Virus record (IMG/VR): IMGVR_UViG_3300034683_000092
Coordinates: 1-64,000 of that record
Strand: one strand, 5' to 3'
Source: a virus
Length of the DNA: 64,000 nucleotides
Part shown: piece by piece, positions 1 to 9,578 of the stretch
Numbering within the stretch: position 1 is the stretch's first letter
Layout of the letters: every line of letters starts with the position of its first letter
The notes under the pieces: model-generated
The model's input: only the letters and a program-made list of their open reading frames with translations
What the model was told of the DNA's origin: nothing
The model's database searches: none
Position numbers and translations under genes: made by a program

Positions 1-1765
1 TATTCGCATACGTAGCCGTGGGCGCAATAACCGCAGACGCACTGCGCGAAGAAGCAGTGCTATTACGCGCAGCACCACCAAAAGACACACCCTTACGTGC
101 TTTTTTACCCGCAGTGGCACCTCCTAATCTATACGAATAAGCACACTCTCCAGTATGCAATGAGCCACCACCATTCTTGATTATTAATGAATTATTGTTC
201 ATTCTTAACACCCAACCTTCACCATTTGCAATTTGTTGCACTTTTTGGTAAGCATTTTCAAACGCATATTTCACGCCTAAATCTTTTTCAGCACTATCGG
301 TGTCAATAGTTACTTTGTTAACATCGCTAGTCTGATAGAAATGATAATTTGTATTGTCTGTCCAAGCATCTATTCCGCTAGTCCAGCAATACAAATGCCC
401 CCACGTTGCAACCCTACCTTTGATGATAACCTGCTCAAGCAAGTAATCAATCTGCATATTGGTAACATCAACATTATTAGTTACATCACGACCTGTAAAG
501 CTAACAGTAACTTTTTTCCTAAGTTTGGCTGTCATTTCGCCATCAACAAGGCCGTTGTGACCTGTAATGTTGGCATATTGATAAGTCGCACCGTCATAAC
601 TAAAATCAGTATTAGGCGCTATGCTGTTAGCGTAAGCATAACTTAACGCCAACTGTGCCTCAAACATCTTCAGTAATGGTCTCTGACCGTTAAGCAAAGT
701 CCAAAAGTTAACGGCAGGTTGTCCGCTTGCCGATGAAAAGCGGCTGCTTGACAGATTATAATAGTTAAATGTAGCATTTGTTTCAGTCACACGAACGCCT
801 GTCACTGTGCCCCAAGTGCTAACAGTTGGTGCACTATCGTTAGATGAGAGTGCTTTGCCAGCATAAGCACTACCGTGGTAATCTTTGGTTTTGAACTTGA
901 TGCATAGCAATGTATGCCATACGTCTCTATCAAGCCAGAAGCTGTTAGAGTAAGGCACATTCTTGCTTGTGTCAGTGTTTTTATCCCTAGCATATAACTC
1001 ATAATTGAACCTTGATACTTCTGCTTTGATGCCTCCTAAACCGTTGGCAAGGTAGGATATACCACCGACACCAGCTCCACCTGTACCTGCAACTGTGTTA
1101 TCACGGATAGACCTCTGCTTACCATCTTTAATAGTAGAATAATCAATACAAACACCATGAGCAGGTATTTCTATTGCCGCATCACCATCGTAAACAAATG
1201 GCACTTTACCAACTAGCCTGCGCTCGTAAGTCTCGTTTGTGCCTCCATTTAAGACGTAAATAGGACTTTCGTTGACTAACATAACATCACTACCATCATC
1301 GGTTACAATTGTACCGTCAATGATAATGTTGCTATCTGTTCCGTCTTCCATCTTGAATAGGTTAACTTGATTAAAGTAACCCGTAACCTTACCATCTTTG
1401 ACTTTGGCCACCTTAAACATAGCCATTACAGGATGACTAGATTGGTAAGCTGTGGTTCCAATCCATCTTGTCATAGCAGGATCAAGACCTCTGGTAAACT
1501 CAACACCATAGCACAAGCGTTGTGCTTCAAGTTCTGTCACACGATCGGTTAGTGGCTGAATAGCCAAGTAGTTCCCTTTACACAATGGTCCCCACCATGT
1601 CGTGTCTGTTAACTCATGCCCAACGTTAGGGGCTTCTGCCGTACCCTGTTTGGATATAAACGATGATTCACCATCAAAAACGACATCAAACTTAATGTAA
1701 TTTGTTAAATTGGAATAGTTGCCTTTATAAAGTGGCGCAACTCGACCAATGATTCTTGTAGCCAT
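1..1765 (-). CDS. Tail fibre / receptor-binding-type structural protein (partial)
   Basis: The frame is open from the ATG at 1763-1765 to the left edge (about 588 codons), so the C-terminus is missing. The N-terminus reads MATRIIGRVAPLYKGNYSN, followed by a compact aromatic-rich module ending in DTTWWGPL, the style of N-terminal module that attaches phage tail appendages to the virion. The rest is beta-rich with Gly/Ser/Ala-rich stretches. It is the last visible member of the minus-strand tail-fibre block, 14 bp after the next gene upstream. It is visibly richer in G and C than its neighbours, which hints at separate origin. The tail-appendage role is inferred from position and sequence style; no enzyme motif is visible. 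Confidence 0.7.
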   Translation of the reverse strand, partial: MATRIIGRVAPLYKGNYSNLTNYIKFDVVFDGESSFISKQGTAEAPNVGHELTDTTWWGPLCKGNYLAIQPLTDRVTELEAQRLCYGVEFTRGLDPAMTRWIGTTAYQSSHPVMAMFKVAKVKDGKVTGYFNQVNLFKMEDGTDSNIIIDGTIVTDDGSDVMLVNESPIYVLNGGTNETYERRLVGKVPFVYDGDAAIEIPAHGVCIDYSTIKDGKQRSIRDNTVAGTGGAGVGGISYLANGLGGIKAEVSRFNYELYARDKNTDTSKNVPYSNSFWLDRDVWHTLLCIKFKTKDYHGSAYAGKALSSNDSAPTVSTWGTVTGVRVTETNATFNYYNLSSSRFSSASGQPAVNFWTLLNGQRPLLKMFEAQLALSYAYANSIAPNTDFSYDGATYQYANITGHNGLVDGEMTAKLRKKVTVSFTGRDVTNNVDVTNMQIDYLLEQVIIKGRVATWGHLYCWTSGIDAWTDNTNYHFYQTSDVNKVTIDTDSAEKDLGVKYAFENAYQKVQQIANGEGWVLRMNNNSLIIKNGGGSLHTGECAYSYRLGGATAGKKARKGVSFGGAARNSTASSRSASAVIAPTATYAN

Positions 1766-1778
1766 ATACTTGTTTTTT

Positions 1779-2168
1779 TTAATAGATTAAAACTAAATTG
1801 CCATCCGCATTAATCTCATAATCATCCGTAGCGGTGTCAGGATAATTAAGAATGAGGTTATGCATACTGTCAATGTATAAGCTGACATCTGCATTTGGTA
1901 GCACTGCCTCCCCACCTGAGGAGGCCTTAACGAAAAAATCGCCAACCTGCGCAAATAGGTTTTCTTTTGTTCCGTAGCTTATTCCAGCAGAATCAGACAA
2001 GTCGCTTATTTTGCCTATATACAAAGGGGCGTTATTTGAGTTGTTATATATATATATTGTTTCATCTACTATTTTAGATGAGATATCATAAGATACTAAC
2101 TCTAGTCCTCTCCCGTCACTAGTCTGCAATATCCATATTCCATTTTCTTGCTTGTATAGCTTTGTCAT
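1779..2168 (-). CDS. Small tail-fibre-associated protein with shared C-terminal module
   Basis: A 129-residue protein of unknown function. Its last ~33 residues (a hydrophobic segment, then YPDTATDDYEINADG and a hydrophobic end) closely match the last ~33 residues of the 510-residue tail fibre encoded just upstream (YPDTLTDDYSINENG). This shared ending suggests a small attachment or trimerisation module used by several tail appendages, or a small accessory or tip protein. No signal peptide or membrane segment is visible. It lies between the large tail fibre and the partial fibre at the left edge and is probably co-transcribed with both. Confidence 0.6.
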   Translation of the reverse strand: MTKLYKQENGIWILQTSDGRGLELVSYDISSKIVDETIYIYNNSNNAPLYIGKISDLSDSAGISYGTKENLFAQVGDFFVKASSGGEAVLPNADVSLYIDSMHNLILNYPDTATDDYEINADGNLVLIY

Positions 2169-2210
2169 AATGTATTGTTATTTATTAGTTTTTTTTTAAA
2201 ATTTTATTTA

Positions 2211-3743
2211 TTAATAAGTTAAAATTAATTCTCCGTTTTCATTGATTGAATAATCATCGGTCAAAGTATCTGGGTATGTAATAGTAAGTTCGTTTAAAGT
2301 GTTTATTTCAAAAGAAACGGCCGACTGTCTATATGAGTTTAATTCAGAGTCAAGACCTATAACGTCTGCTTGTAAATTGTCAATTTCCGATTCGGCAGAT
2401 GAAAGTCTGACATCTATAGCCCTCCCTTGATTAGCAGACAAAGGTTTGGTTATAGAAGTAGATAAAAGGCTGTCTATTGCATTTAGCTGTATATTGTCGG
2501 CATTAACAGTTATCCCATCGTTAGCGGAAATAACGTTTAATGTTCTATCGGAGGATATTGCTCCTCCACCAGTAAGACCAGCTCCAGCTACTATTTGTTT
2601 TGACTGTATATCCGATTTAACATCATCAACACGCAAATCTAAATTACTCAAATCTGACCGAATCTCTGCTAAATCAGTTTGGTTTGGTATTCTCTCCCAT
2701 TTAGTCAAGTCAGACCAAGTCGTGCTGTCAATTCCATTATATTGATAATTTACAGCAGTTGGAGCAAATCCTTCTTTTAAAATGTTAAATGATATTAATC
2801 CTGATTCTTCAGCACTGTCAGCGGCATAAGAATAAGTTGTTATTTTTTTAGCTATATTGTTATTCCCATACGTCAGAGTAAATTTATTTGCGACCCCGCT
2901 ATCAGTCCAAGACCAAGGAGCGTAATCTACATATGTCGAGTCACTCAATTTATCAGCTATCTCTATAGCTGTCATTCCTGCTGTAACACTAATAGTTGAT
3001 TTTAAAACGCCATCTAGATATATAGAAATTGATCCATCTACTGTAGCGGCTTTGTTAACAATTAATTCAACTTGTGGATATTCTACTGACAAGTAAGAGA
3101 TTATCCTATTAGATGTTTTATAAACTAATGGGACTACATTTAATGCGTCCGATAAACTAGAATAATATTTTGTTGACGTACCATTTGAGCAATCAAATAT
3201 TGATGTCTCATTTTTCTTCGCATTATCTGCTCCGTCAGTTATGTCTATATAAACAGACCCTGACCATTTATATTGCGCTCCTGTATTTAAAACGTTATAT
3301 ATAACACCGTTTAATCCCGTAGCAGGCAATGATTCATATGTTGCGACATCAGTAACGGTAGCTGTATCTCCATATGTTTTTTCAATTGGAATCTTTCCAT
3401 TAGAATCTAATCCAGCATACCCACTTGGTTGATCTTTTTCAGAAACAGATTGCTTGGTATTTATTAACTCTTGCTTTGGCAATTTAGTCCATCCAGCTAT
3501 TGATTTTCTATTTCCCCAGTTATCTAATCTATATTTGCAATCTTCTGACACAACAAACCATTCTTGCCCTATTGCATCAGACCCGTCTTTTAATATAGAC
3601 AATATTGAATCGTTTATATCGTATAGTTCAGATATTGTATCTACGCTTCTGTGCCCAGAAATTTCTGTCGCATCGACAATCCCAAATGATTGCGGATTAT
3701 TAGATGCTAATTTAACTGGAAATGTTATTTTATTTTCACTCAT
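2211..3743 (-). CDS. Tail fibre protein
   Basis: A 510-residue protein with tail-fibre architecture: an N-terminal domain containing a small aromatic module (QEWFVVSEDCKYRLDNWG), a middle beta-rich region, then the repeat style 'GAGLTGGGAISSDRTLNV' typical of fibre shafts. Next come a 'PLSANQGRAID' segment and a heptad-like helical stretch (about 420-470), then the C-terminal ~33-residue module shared with the adjacent 129-residue protein. It should form a trimeric appendage for host surface binding. It follows the neighbouring tail gene by 3 bp, so the two are translationally linked. Confidence 0.75.
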   Translation of the reverse strand: MSENKITFPVKLASNNPQSFGIVDATEISGHRSVDTISELYDINDSILSILKDGSDAIGQEWFVVSEDCKYRLDNWGNRKSIAGWTKLPKQELINTKQSVSEKDQPSGYAGLDSNGKIPIEKTYGDTATVTDVATYESLPATGLNGVIYNVLNTGAQYKWSGSVYIDITDGADNAKKNETSIFDCSNGTSTKYYSSLSDALNVVPLVYKTSNRIISYLSVEYPQVELIVNKAATVDGSISIYLDGVLKSTISVTAGMTAIEIADKLSDSTYVDYAPWSWTDSGVANKFTLTYGNNNIAKKITTYSYAADSAEESGLISFNILKEGFAPTAVNYQYNGIDSTTWSDLTKWERIPNQTDLAEIRSDLSNLDLRVDDVKSDIQSKQIVAGAGLTGGGAISSDRTLNVISANDGITVNADNIQLNAIDSLLSTSITKPLSANQGRAIDVRLSSAESEIDNLQADVIGLDSELNSYRQSAVSFEINTLNELTITYPDTLTDDYSINENGELILTY

Positions 3744-3746
3744 ATT

Positions 3747-4637
3747 TTATTGAAAATTTAAAGTTGCGTTAGTAAATGCCCCGTCATTTGCAGATGTATA
3801 CACATTTAATGTAATACTAAGTCCAGCAGCATTTATATATGTCACATTCGTTTTATTAAAAGCAGATAATACTGGTATAGATCCGTTTTGTATTATAGAT
3901 GTTAAATTGCCTAATGATTGAGGATACGCATATACGTAATATTGACCAGCAGTTGTTGTTACGCCTGAAACTGTTTTAGCTCTGCTGGTAACGAGTTCGC
4001 CAGTTAAGGCAGACACTTGTTCGCCTGTTGGCGTTTGGCTTGTCACGGAGCCTCTAAATAGATTGTGCTTAAACGTTACAGTCATTGATTTATAAGATTT
4101 GTCTTCTCCTGTAGCATTTACAACTTTTTCACCGTTTATTAATAATCCTTTTTTATCTGCATAAAGATTTTGGGTTATTGATCTATTAGACGTAATGCCT
4201 GTTATATTTGTCGTATTTGAATTTTGTCCATCAAATGGAAGAGTTGACCCTAAATCCCCATCTGTTCTTTCTGGGTTTTTATATCCAGTAGAACTGTTCC
4301 ATTTAAAATTACCACTCCAGCTAACTGAATATCCATTTTCTAATATTAAATTATCACTTGTAGATGTAGTTCCTCCGCTTATCGTCCAAGTTCCTGTCAT
4401 AGAGATTTGAACAACTGGTTTATCTTCTTCTACTTTTTTTATAGTTTCTGATTCTTCGATAGCAGTTAGCCTGTTATCAAATTCAGTTACATCATTGCTC
4501 AAGTTCGCAACGTCATCTTTTGCATTTGACAATTCATTTGCATTTGTAATAACCGCTTGAGCCAATTGATTCATCTCAGAAGCAGTCTGCTTATCTCCTT
4601 CTGATTTATATATCCATGTTGGTGTTTCTATTGCCAT
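3747..4637 (-). CDS. Tail appendage / baseplate-associated protein
   Basis: 296 residues. The N-terminal ~75 residues are helical with coiled-coil character (ASEMNQLAQAVITNANEL onward), and the remainder is Thr/Ser/Asn-rich and beta-structured, the usual form of phage fibres or fibre adaptors. It has no enzyme motif. The gene sits 2 bp downstream of the endolysin gene and 3 bp upstream of the large fibre gene in one minus-strand operon. The role in the tail is inferred from position and composition. Confidence 0.6.
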   Translation of the reverse strand: MAIETPTWIYKSEGDKQTASEMNQLAQAVITNANELSNAKDDVANLSNDVTEFDNRLTAIEESETIKKVEEDKPVVQISMTGTWTISGGTTSTSDNLILENGYSVSWSGNFKWNSSTGYKNPERTDGDLGSTLPFDGQNSNTTNITGITSNRSITQNLYADKKGLLINGEKVVNATGEDKSYKSMTVTFKHNLFRGSVTSQTPTGEQVSALTGELVTSRAKTVSGVTTTAGQYYVYAYPQSLGNLTSIIQNGSIPVLSAFNKTNVTYINAAGLSITLNVYTSANDGAFTNATLNFQ

Positions 4638-4639
4638 AT

Positions 4640-5197
4640 TTATTTTATTAATTCAGCTTTCGCTCTTGTTAAAAACATAAGTCTATCAGACAATCCATTG
4701 TATCCACCATTTATTCTTTTAGTAATAGCCTTAAAGTCATCTTTATCGGCTAAGGTATTAAGATTCCTATTATCCCAAAACCAGCAACTTACTAATGTAG
4801 CCAAATGTGGTTGCTCCAGTAAATTAGGGTTTTTAATTATATCAGGTGCTCCATTTAGCCATTTTTGAAAAGCCTTGTAATTGCCAAGTCCTGTAAGTTG
4901 GATTAAACCACGTCCTTTATATCGTTGGCCATCACCGTCTTTTTCTGGTGTATTGCCTAAATTAATAGCTTTCTTACCAGTGTCATAAGCTTCTCCAGAT
5001 GCGATCTCTTTAGTATAGTTGAGGCTGCCACTCTCATGGGCTACTTGCGCTAAAAAATGGCATATTCTTAACGGCGTGTCAATGCTAAATAAAGGCAATA
5101 CCTTATTAAACTCAGACGTGTATATTTTAATATTCTTACTAGATGCGTAAGGAATGATCTTTTTCAGTTGTAATTCAGTTAAATTAACCATAAACAA
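4640..5197 (-). CDS. Endolysin, glycoside hydrolase family 19 (chitinase/lysozyme type)
   Basis: About 185 residues, a single GH19 catalytic domain. Visible hallmarks are AHESGSL (the catalytic glutamate is in the HES motif), then GDGQRYKGRGLIQLTG, the conserved GH19 substrate-cleft motif, and later a WFWDNRNLN segment. Phage GH19 enzymes cut glycosidic bonds of peptidoglycan for lysis. No signal peptide is visible, so it should depend on a holin (candidates at 14169-14654 and 24085-24306). The start overlaps the upstream gene by 14 bp; an internal Met two codons later is an alternative start. Confidence 0.9.
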   Translation of the reverse strand: MFMVNLTELQLKKIIPYASSKNIKIYTSEFNKVLPLFSIDTPLRICHFLAQVAHESGSLNYTKEIASGEAYDTGKKAINLGNTPEKDGDGQRYKGRGLIQLTGLGNYKAFQKWLNGAPDIIKNPNLLEQPHLATLVSCWFWDNRNLNTLADKDDFKAITKRINGGYNGLSDRLMFLTRAKAELIK

Positions 5198-5480
5198 AGT
5201 TGTATATTAATTGATAAACATTATCTGGTAATCCAATATATGATATTTCTGATTTTTCAGACTTGATTAATGTGTCGTTATTTAAAACATCATATATAAG
5301 CTGATATAAACTTAAGATTTCTTTTTCATTTAACAATCCTGTATTTTGATTTTCATCAATAAGCTCGTTTATCATAAATGAAAGCAATAAATTTTCTCTT
5401 AGGTCATATTTATCAATACCATATATTTCTAAGTATTTATATACCCTATTAAGATATGATATTAAATCTTTTCGATCCAT
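5184..5480 (-). CDS. Hypothetical protein in the tail operon
   Basis: 98 residues, mostly helical and acidic, with no recognised motif. It overlaps the endolysin start by 14 bp, and its ATG overlaps the last base of the preceding gene, so it is part of a tightly coupled tail and lysis operon. A small assembly or chaperone function is possible but not shown. Confidence 0.6.
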   Translation of the reverse strand: MDRKDLISYLNRVYKYLEIYGIDKYDLRENLLLSFMINELIDENQNTGLLNEKEILSLYQLIYDVLNNDTLIKSEKSEISYIGLPDNVYQLIYNFVYG

Positions 5481-6043
5481 TATATAGAAGTATTAATTAT
5501 ATCATTTTTATAAGCCTTCATGTAATCAGTCCACATTTTAGATGCAGCGACATATTCTTTTTCTAATAAAAGTAATTCAATAGATAACTTTTTTAAATAT
5601 AAATCAATTATATTCTCATTTGATCTATATGGGCTTTCATGTGAATACTTTTTGTTTATTTCAAAAAGAATATATTTGTATATATTTATTAGATTACAGA
5701 CATGCCTTACTTCTAACTGCTTAAAATCAGCTATAACAATGGTTGGCTCACCGTTTAACTTAATATATATGAAATACAGCCCAGTTGCTGACAATCCATT
5801 ATCTATAAGAGTCTGTATTTGAAATGTTTTTGAATAACTTTTATTATTTGTTAATACAAACTCGCCACTAGCAGATCCGCTTATCTCTATTTGAGGAGAT
5901 GCTGGATATTCAACAGTGTATTTAGAATTATCATTTATTGCTATTTTATCTATTGTAACATCTGCATACTCTACATCTGTTGGTACGGATGCATTAATTG
6001 TTAATTCATCTCCGTATTTTGATAAAGATATATTTATATTCAT
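5480..6043 (-). CDS. Hypothetical tail-region protein
   Basis: 188 residues from ATG at 6043 (MNINISLSKYGDELTIN). The N-terminal ~110 residues look like a beta-sandwich or Ig-like domain; the C-terminal ~75 residues are helical. A longer frame upstream to 6088 would begin inside the terminator hairpin, so I chose the internal Met. The gene is the first after a strong terminator and starts the distal tail/lysis transcription unit. The two-domain form fits a structural adaptor, but no family is recognised. Confidence 0.6.
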   Translation of the reverse strand: MNINISLSKYGDELTINASVPTDVEYADVTIDKIAINDNSKYTVEYPASPQIEISGSASGEFVLTNNKSYSKTFQIQTLIDNGLSATGLYFIYIKLNGEPTIVIADFKQLEVRHVCNLINIYKYILFEINKKYSHESPYRSNENIIDLYLKKLSIELLLLEKEYVAASKMWTDYMKAYKNDIINTSI

Positions 6044-6051
6044 ATTTTTTA

Positions 6052-6098
6052 TATAAAAAAAAAAGAGGCATAGGCGTGTGTGAAACAAACCTATGCCC
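6052..6098 (-). terminator. Strong intrinsic terminator after the tail tube/sheath-like gene
   Basis: On the minus strand the stem GGCATAGG ... CCTATGCC is followed by a run of about ten U residues. It lies just past the stop of the 6109-7059 gene and before the start of the next gene, so it separates the head-tail unit from the fibre/lysis unit, possibly with partial read-through. Confidence 0.85.
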
Positions 6099-6108
6099 CT
6101 ATTATTAT

Positions 6109-7059
6109 TTAGGCAAAAGTAACGCCTTTAGTTACAAGAGCGGCCTTTACTGCTGTAGCAACAGTACCAAGAGCGTAATCTGTCTCTGGATCAACAATTG
6201 CGTCGTCAGAAACTAAAGCAAGAGTAAGTTGCTTTTTAGATCTTTGGACATCTTCACCGTCACCAGCATAGAAATATTCAATCTCAATAAAGTCATATTT
6301 ACTAGATGTACTAGCAACATATTCTGTATCAAAATTGTTAGGATAACCAGACGACCTGTATTGATCTCCACGTTCACCAATGTAGAACCATTCCATGTCA
6401 GCAACTTTGCGTCCATTGAACATCTCACGTGCTGCAAGAGTTGTGGTCTCAGACAATGTAATATCTGAAATAGAAGCCCAAGTAACATCGTATGAATTAG
6501 TCGCATCTGTTACATCTGGGCACAATACGGTAAAGCTGATTCTTGAATCTTGAATTTTACCAAGCTTGTAAGGAGGTGTCTTTTCAGTAATATAAACACC
6601 GTTAGCGTCTGATGTAAATGTGAACAGTTGATTAGGTTCTCTAGAAAAGTTTGCAATAAGCGAATTCTTGAGTCCTGCATATAAATCAGCAGCAGTAGTA
6701 GTTACTGCTCTAAAGACACCATATTTTACATATTGTGTTTCAGGAGATTGATCATACTGTCCAGTTGTTATAATTCGTACCAGGTAATCTTTGCCAGCAA
6801 CAACTGTATATCCTGATGCTAAAGCGACTTTAACCTTTTTAAGATAAGTGGGCTTTGCGATTACAGATTTTGCATAAGTAATGTTTTTAATTGGTACAAT
6901 ATCAGTGCGAGTTACACCGCCTGGGCTTTGATATTTAATATGGAATTCGCTTCCATTAACTCCGCCAACCAACACGTCTCCAACAGCGGAAAGTGCAGAG
7001 GCTTGATTTGCTTTTACTACATAAAGGTGACGACTCTGGTCGTTAGAAAAAGTAGCCAT
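6109..7059 (-). CDS. Putative tail tube / sheath-like structural protein
   Basis: 316 residues, mainly beta-structured, starting MATFSNDQSRHLYVVK. A central region (about 200-260) contains EMFNGRKVADMEWFYIGERG, and the C-terminal part ends in an acidic, Ala/Thr-rich segment. It stands alone between a paralogous pair of head-tail proteins and a strong terminator, as expected for an abundant tail protein. Family membership is not certain: a tail tube, tail sheath or major tail protein would all fit. Confidence 0.55.
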   Translation of the reverse strand: MATFSNDQSRHLYVVKANQASALSAVGDVLVGGVNGSEFHIKYQSPGGVTRTDIVPIKNITYAKSVIAKPTYLKKVKVALASGYTVVAGKDYLVRIITTGQYDQSPETQYVKYGVFRAVTTTAADLYAGLKNSLIANFSREPNQLFTFTSDANGVYITEKTPPYKLGKIQDSRISFTVLCPDVTDATNSYDVTWASISDITLSETTTLAAREMFNGRKVADMEWFYIGERGDQYRSSGYPNNFDTEYVASTSSKYDFIEIEYFYAGDGEDVQRSKKQLTLALVSDDAIVDPETDYALGTVATAVKAALVTKGVTFA

Positions 7060-7088
7060 AGTTTTTTATTTGTTAAATTAATAATTTA

Positions 7089-7790
7089 TTATTGAGCCTC
7101 AGATTGTCTATTAGACGCACCAATACGGTTTACTGCAAGCTCAACAGCTTTGTTTAAAATCTCTTCTAATATAATATCATTAAACTCTATTTCCTGAGGA
7201 GAGTTTTTTCCTCCAATCTCAACGTTTCCTAAATATTCAAGAATAATAGGATTTGGTATCTTATAATATCTAATCCAATACTCTATGTTATATTTGCTTA
7301 TTACCTCGACTGTATCTCCAGATGAATATTGAGATTCTATTCTATACGCTTCGTTGTCAAGCTTAATCCTGAATGGGTTCTTATAATCCCTATTGTATTC
7401 ATCATGCTTAATCGGAACAACTGGTATAAACCTGTTAGAAAGATAAGTACCGATACTTAATACTCTTACATTCTCTTGATTAATAAATGCGACATCTAAA
7501 GGTAATTTAAATCTTTTAGAGTTATCTAGATTTGTTTGATTGACAGGCAATTGATCACATTTAGCCACTCTAAGCAATTTAGACAATGCTTTTCTGGATG
7601 ACTCATCTGTTTCAGATCCAGATAAATATATCGCTTTAAATATAGTGTTTTGAGCTTCCGTTAAAAGCAGTGACTTCTCGTATTCGTCTAATTTAATATT
7701 GTATAGATTCTCATTTGTCTTCGTATCAGCAGAAGATGAAAAGCTGTTTAGTTTAACGTCAAATCTGTTTGACAATTCAAAAATATCCAT
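7089..7790 (-). CDS. Head-tail connector-type protein (paralogue 2)
   Basis: 233 residues. It shares its plan with the gene immediately upstream: an N-terminal 'EYEKSLLLTEAQNTI' helix, a middle segment on cytoplasmic-type 'VPIKHDEYNRDYKNPF' residues, a 'YYKIPNPIILEYL' strand and a C-terminal 'ILEEILNKAVELA' helix. The two genes are therefore tandem paralogues, as seen for connector or tail-completion proteins downstream of the capsid gene in Bacteroidota phages. The stop and start of the pair overlap by one base. Confidence 0.65.
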   Translation of the reverse strand: MDIFELSNRFDVKLNSFSSSADTKTNENLYNIKLDEYEKSLLLTEAQNTIFKAIYLSGSETDESSRKALSKLLRVAKCDQLPVNQTNLDNSKRFKLPLDVAFINQENVRVLSIGTYLSNRFIPVVPIKHDEYNRDYKNPFRIKLDNEAYRIESQYSSGDTVEVISKYNIEYWIRYYKIPNPIILEYLGNVEIGGKNSPQEIEFNDIILEEILNKAVELAVNRIGASNRQSEAQ

Positions 7791-8536
7791 TATTCACTTC
7801 TTTGATTTATTTGAGAAACAATATTTATATTACCTTCATAATATGCCTTAGCTAACTCAACAGCTCTTGATAAGATCTCTGAATGCAATATAGGATTTAA
7901 TTCGCATTCAGAAATGTCTGAAAGGCCATCTATGGTAAACCCATAAGAAGATATATCAGATAATATAATAGGCTTTGGCTTCCTTATATACCTCATGACG
8001 TATGAATCAGTTACAACTGTATGTCCAGTGTGCGGTATTATCTCGCAATAACAAGCAGTGTTGTGTTGTGAGTTATTTACTGCATATTTAAACATTCGCC
8101 ATACCTGCCTTTTTAGCGGCTCAAAATATGGTTTTAGTGACAATCTTGCGTATTCATCACTTGTTATAGGCATTATATTACATCTAGTACTTTTTCCACC
8201 ATATTTAGTTACAATAGCTTCATTCACTGGAATAAACAGATCACTTGGCGCAGCATACAAAATAGACCTTTCGTCTAATAGATCTTGCCCTGAACTTATG
8301 CTTGTATTTAATATCTTAGTTTGCATTAACTCAGAAAACTCTATTTGCCTCTTAGGATTTCCATCTATGCCAGCAGAGTACTTATTCCCTGCTGGATTAA
8401 TATGGTTTTTAAGAATCTCCTCTTGAGCTTGAGTCAGTATAAAAGACTTTTCAAATTCTTCAAGCCCAGGAGCAGTGTTATTGCTTATGTTATTATACAG
8501 AATATCAAAGCCTTGAGAAAATTCAGATACATTCAT
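7790..8536 (-). CDS. Head-tail connector-type protein (paralogue 1)
   Basis: 248 residues, paralogous to the next gene. Corresponding motifs are LEEFEKSFILTQAQEEILK, MPITSDEYARLSLKPYF, YIRKPKPIILSD and a C-terminal LHSEILSRAVELAKAYYEG helix. It follows the capsid-accessory gene by 6 bp. The position between capsid and tail-tube-type genes supports a neck, connector or tail-completion role (inference). Confidence 0.65.
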   Translation of the reverse strand: MNVSEFSQGFDILYNNISNNTAPGLEEFEKSFILTQAQEEILKNHINPAGNKYSAGIDGNPKRQIEFSELMQTKILNTSISSGQDLLDERSILYAAPSDLFIPVNEAIVTKYGGKSTRCNIMPITSDEYARLSLKPYFEPLKRQVWRMFKYAVNNSQHNTACYCEIIPHTGHTVVTDSYVMRYIRKPKPIILSDISSYGFTIDGLSDISECELNPILHSEILSRAVELAKAYYEGNINIVSQINQRSE

Positions 8537-8542
8537 AAATGT

Positions 8543-9544
8543 TTACTTTTTAGTTTGCGCCATAATAGCGATTCGTAAATTCTGATTCTTAGGAAGATTC
8601 AAATACCTACTAGCAATAGCTAAAGTAGGTTCTTCGTTATCTGCACACAAAGGCATATTGCCTTCTTTCAAATAATAAAAATCTCCTCTTTTTGAAATCA
8701 CACGCTGCTCTACAGCTTCTTTAATGAGTAGTTTTGTTTTTATATATGGGTCATTTGCTACTATTATAAATAATTTGGCATTTGCCGAGATAACCTTTTG
8801 AGCTGCTGCAAGGACGATTGCTGGATCTTCTTTGGCAATTGGTCTGCCATCAACTGTTTCAACAATTAGTTTAAGAAGCTTAATGTCTGATTGCAATTCG
8901 CCTAGTTTCATATAGGCTTCCATATTTGCACTAAGCTCTTTGTTCTTAAGACTAACCTCTTCGTTCTCTTTGATTATAACAAACTTATAAGTTCTCTTTG
9001 GTGATTCCTGTAGAGTTGTTATATTAGGGCAAATAGCATCTTTATTAGACAATAGCACTTTGTACTTAATGTAATCGTCTGGAATAGACAAGTCTAAATA
9101 ATTATCCTCTTTTGTTAATCTAATGTATACGTTATCCCAATAGTTGTTAACCTTTAAATAGATAGACAAAGCATTCTTCTCAAGACCCATAGCTTGTTCT
9201 AAAAACGCTTTCTCTTTGTTAGTTAAAACATTCACGTAGTTACCGCTGCCCTCTAAACGTGGAACACAATACACTTTAACAGCATTAGCTGCCATACCTC
9301 CATAATAAACGTGTTTAGGGTTATTAATAACACCATCTTCACGAAGTACTGGTCTTATGATAACTCTTTCGTTTGTTAGGCAAGACTCTACAACGTCATG
9401 CGACTCTTCTTTTTTTGAATTAGATGTAGCGCTTTTCTTTATATCATCAATAACCTCTTTTAGATCACTAGTTACAGTTCTCTCAACAGTTTCATCGATG
9501 GATAAATCAACGTCTAATTCATCAATTTCTTTCTTCTTTACCAT
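8543..9544 (-). CDS. Conserved virion/head-region protein
   Basis: 333 residues with a highly charged N-terminus (MVKKKEIDELDVDLSIDE) and a globular remainder. It follows the major capsid gene and the two tRNA genes. The leader contains a clear ribosome-binding site, GGGAGA, within a leader almost identical to that of the scaffold gene at 12523, so the two may be expressed at similar high levels. A head-decoration, internal or head-tail role is possible; no family recognised. Confidence 0.6.
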   Translation of the reverse strand: MVKKKEIDELDVDLSIDETVERTVTSDLKEVIDDIKKSATSNSKKEESHDVVESCLTNERVIIRPVLREDGVINNPKHVYYGGMAANAVKVYCVPRLEGSGNYVNVLTNKEKAFLEQAMGLEKNALSIYLKVNNYWDNVYIRLTKEDNYLDLSIPDDYIKYKVLLSNKDAICPNITTLQESPKRTYKFVIIKENEEVSLKNKELSANMEAYMKLGELQSDIKLLKLIVETVDGRPIAKEDPAIVLAAAQKVISANAKLFIIVANDPYIKTKLLIKEAVEQRVISKRGDFYYLKEGNMPLCADNEEPTLAIASRYLNLPKNQNLRIAIMAQTKK

Positions 9545-9578
9545 TATTTTCTCCCAATTTTAATTAATAAATATTTTG

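Noticed and set aside
6213-6506. Minus-strand reading frame of 97 codons inside the 6109-7059 gene
   Set aside because: It overlaps a well-formed structural gene in another frame and has leucine/methionine-rich shadow composition.
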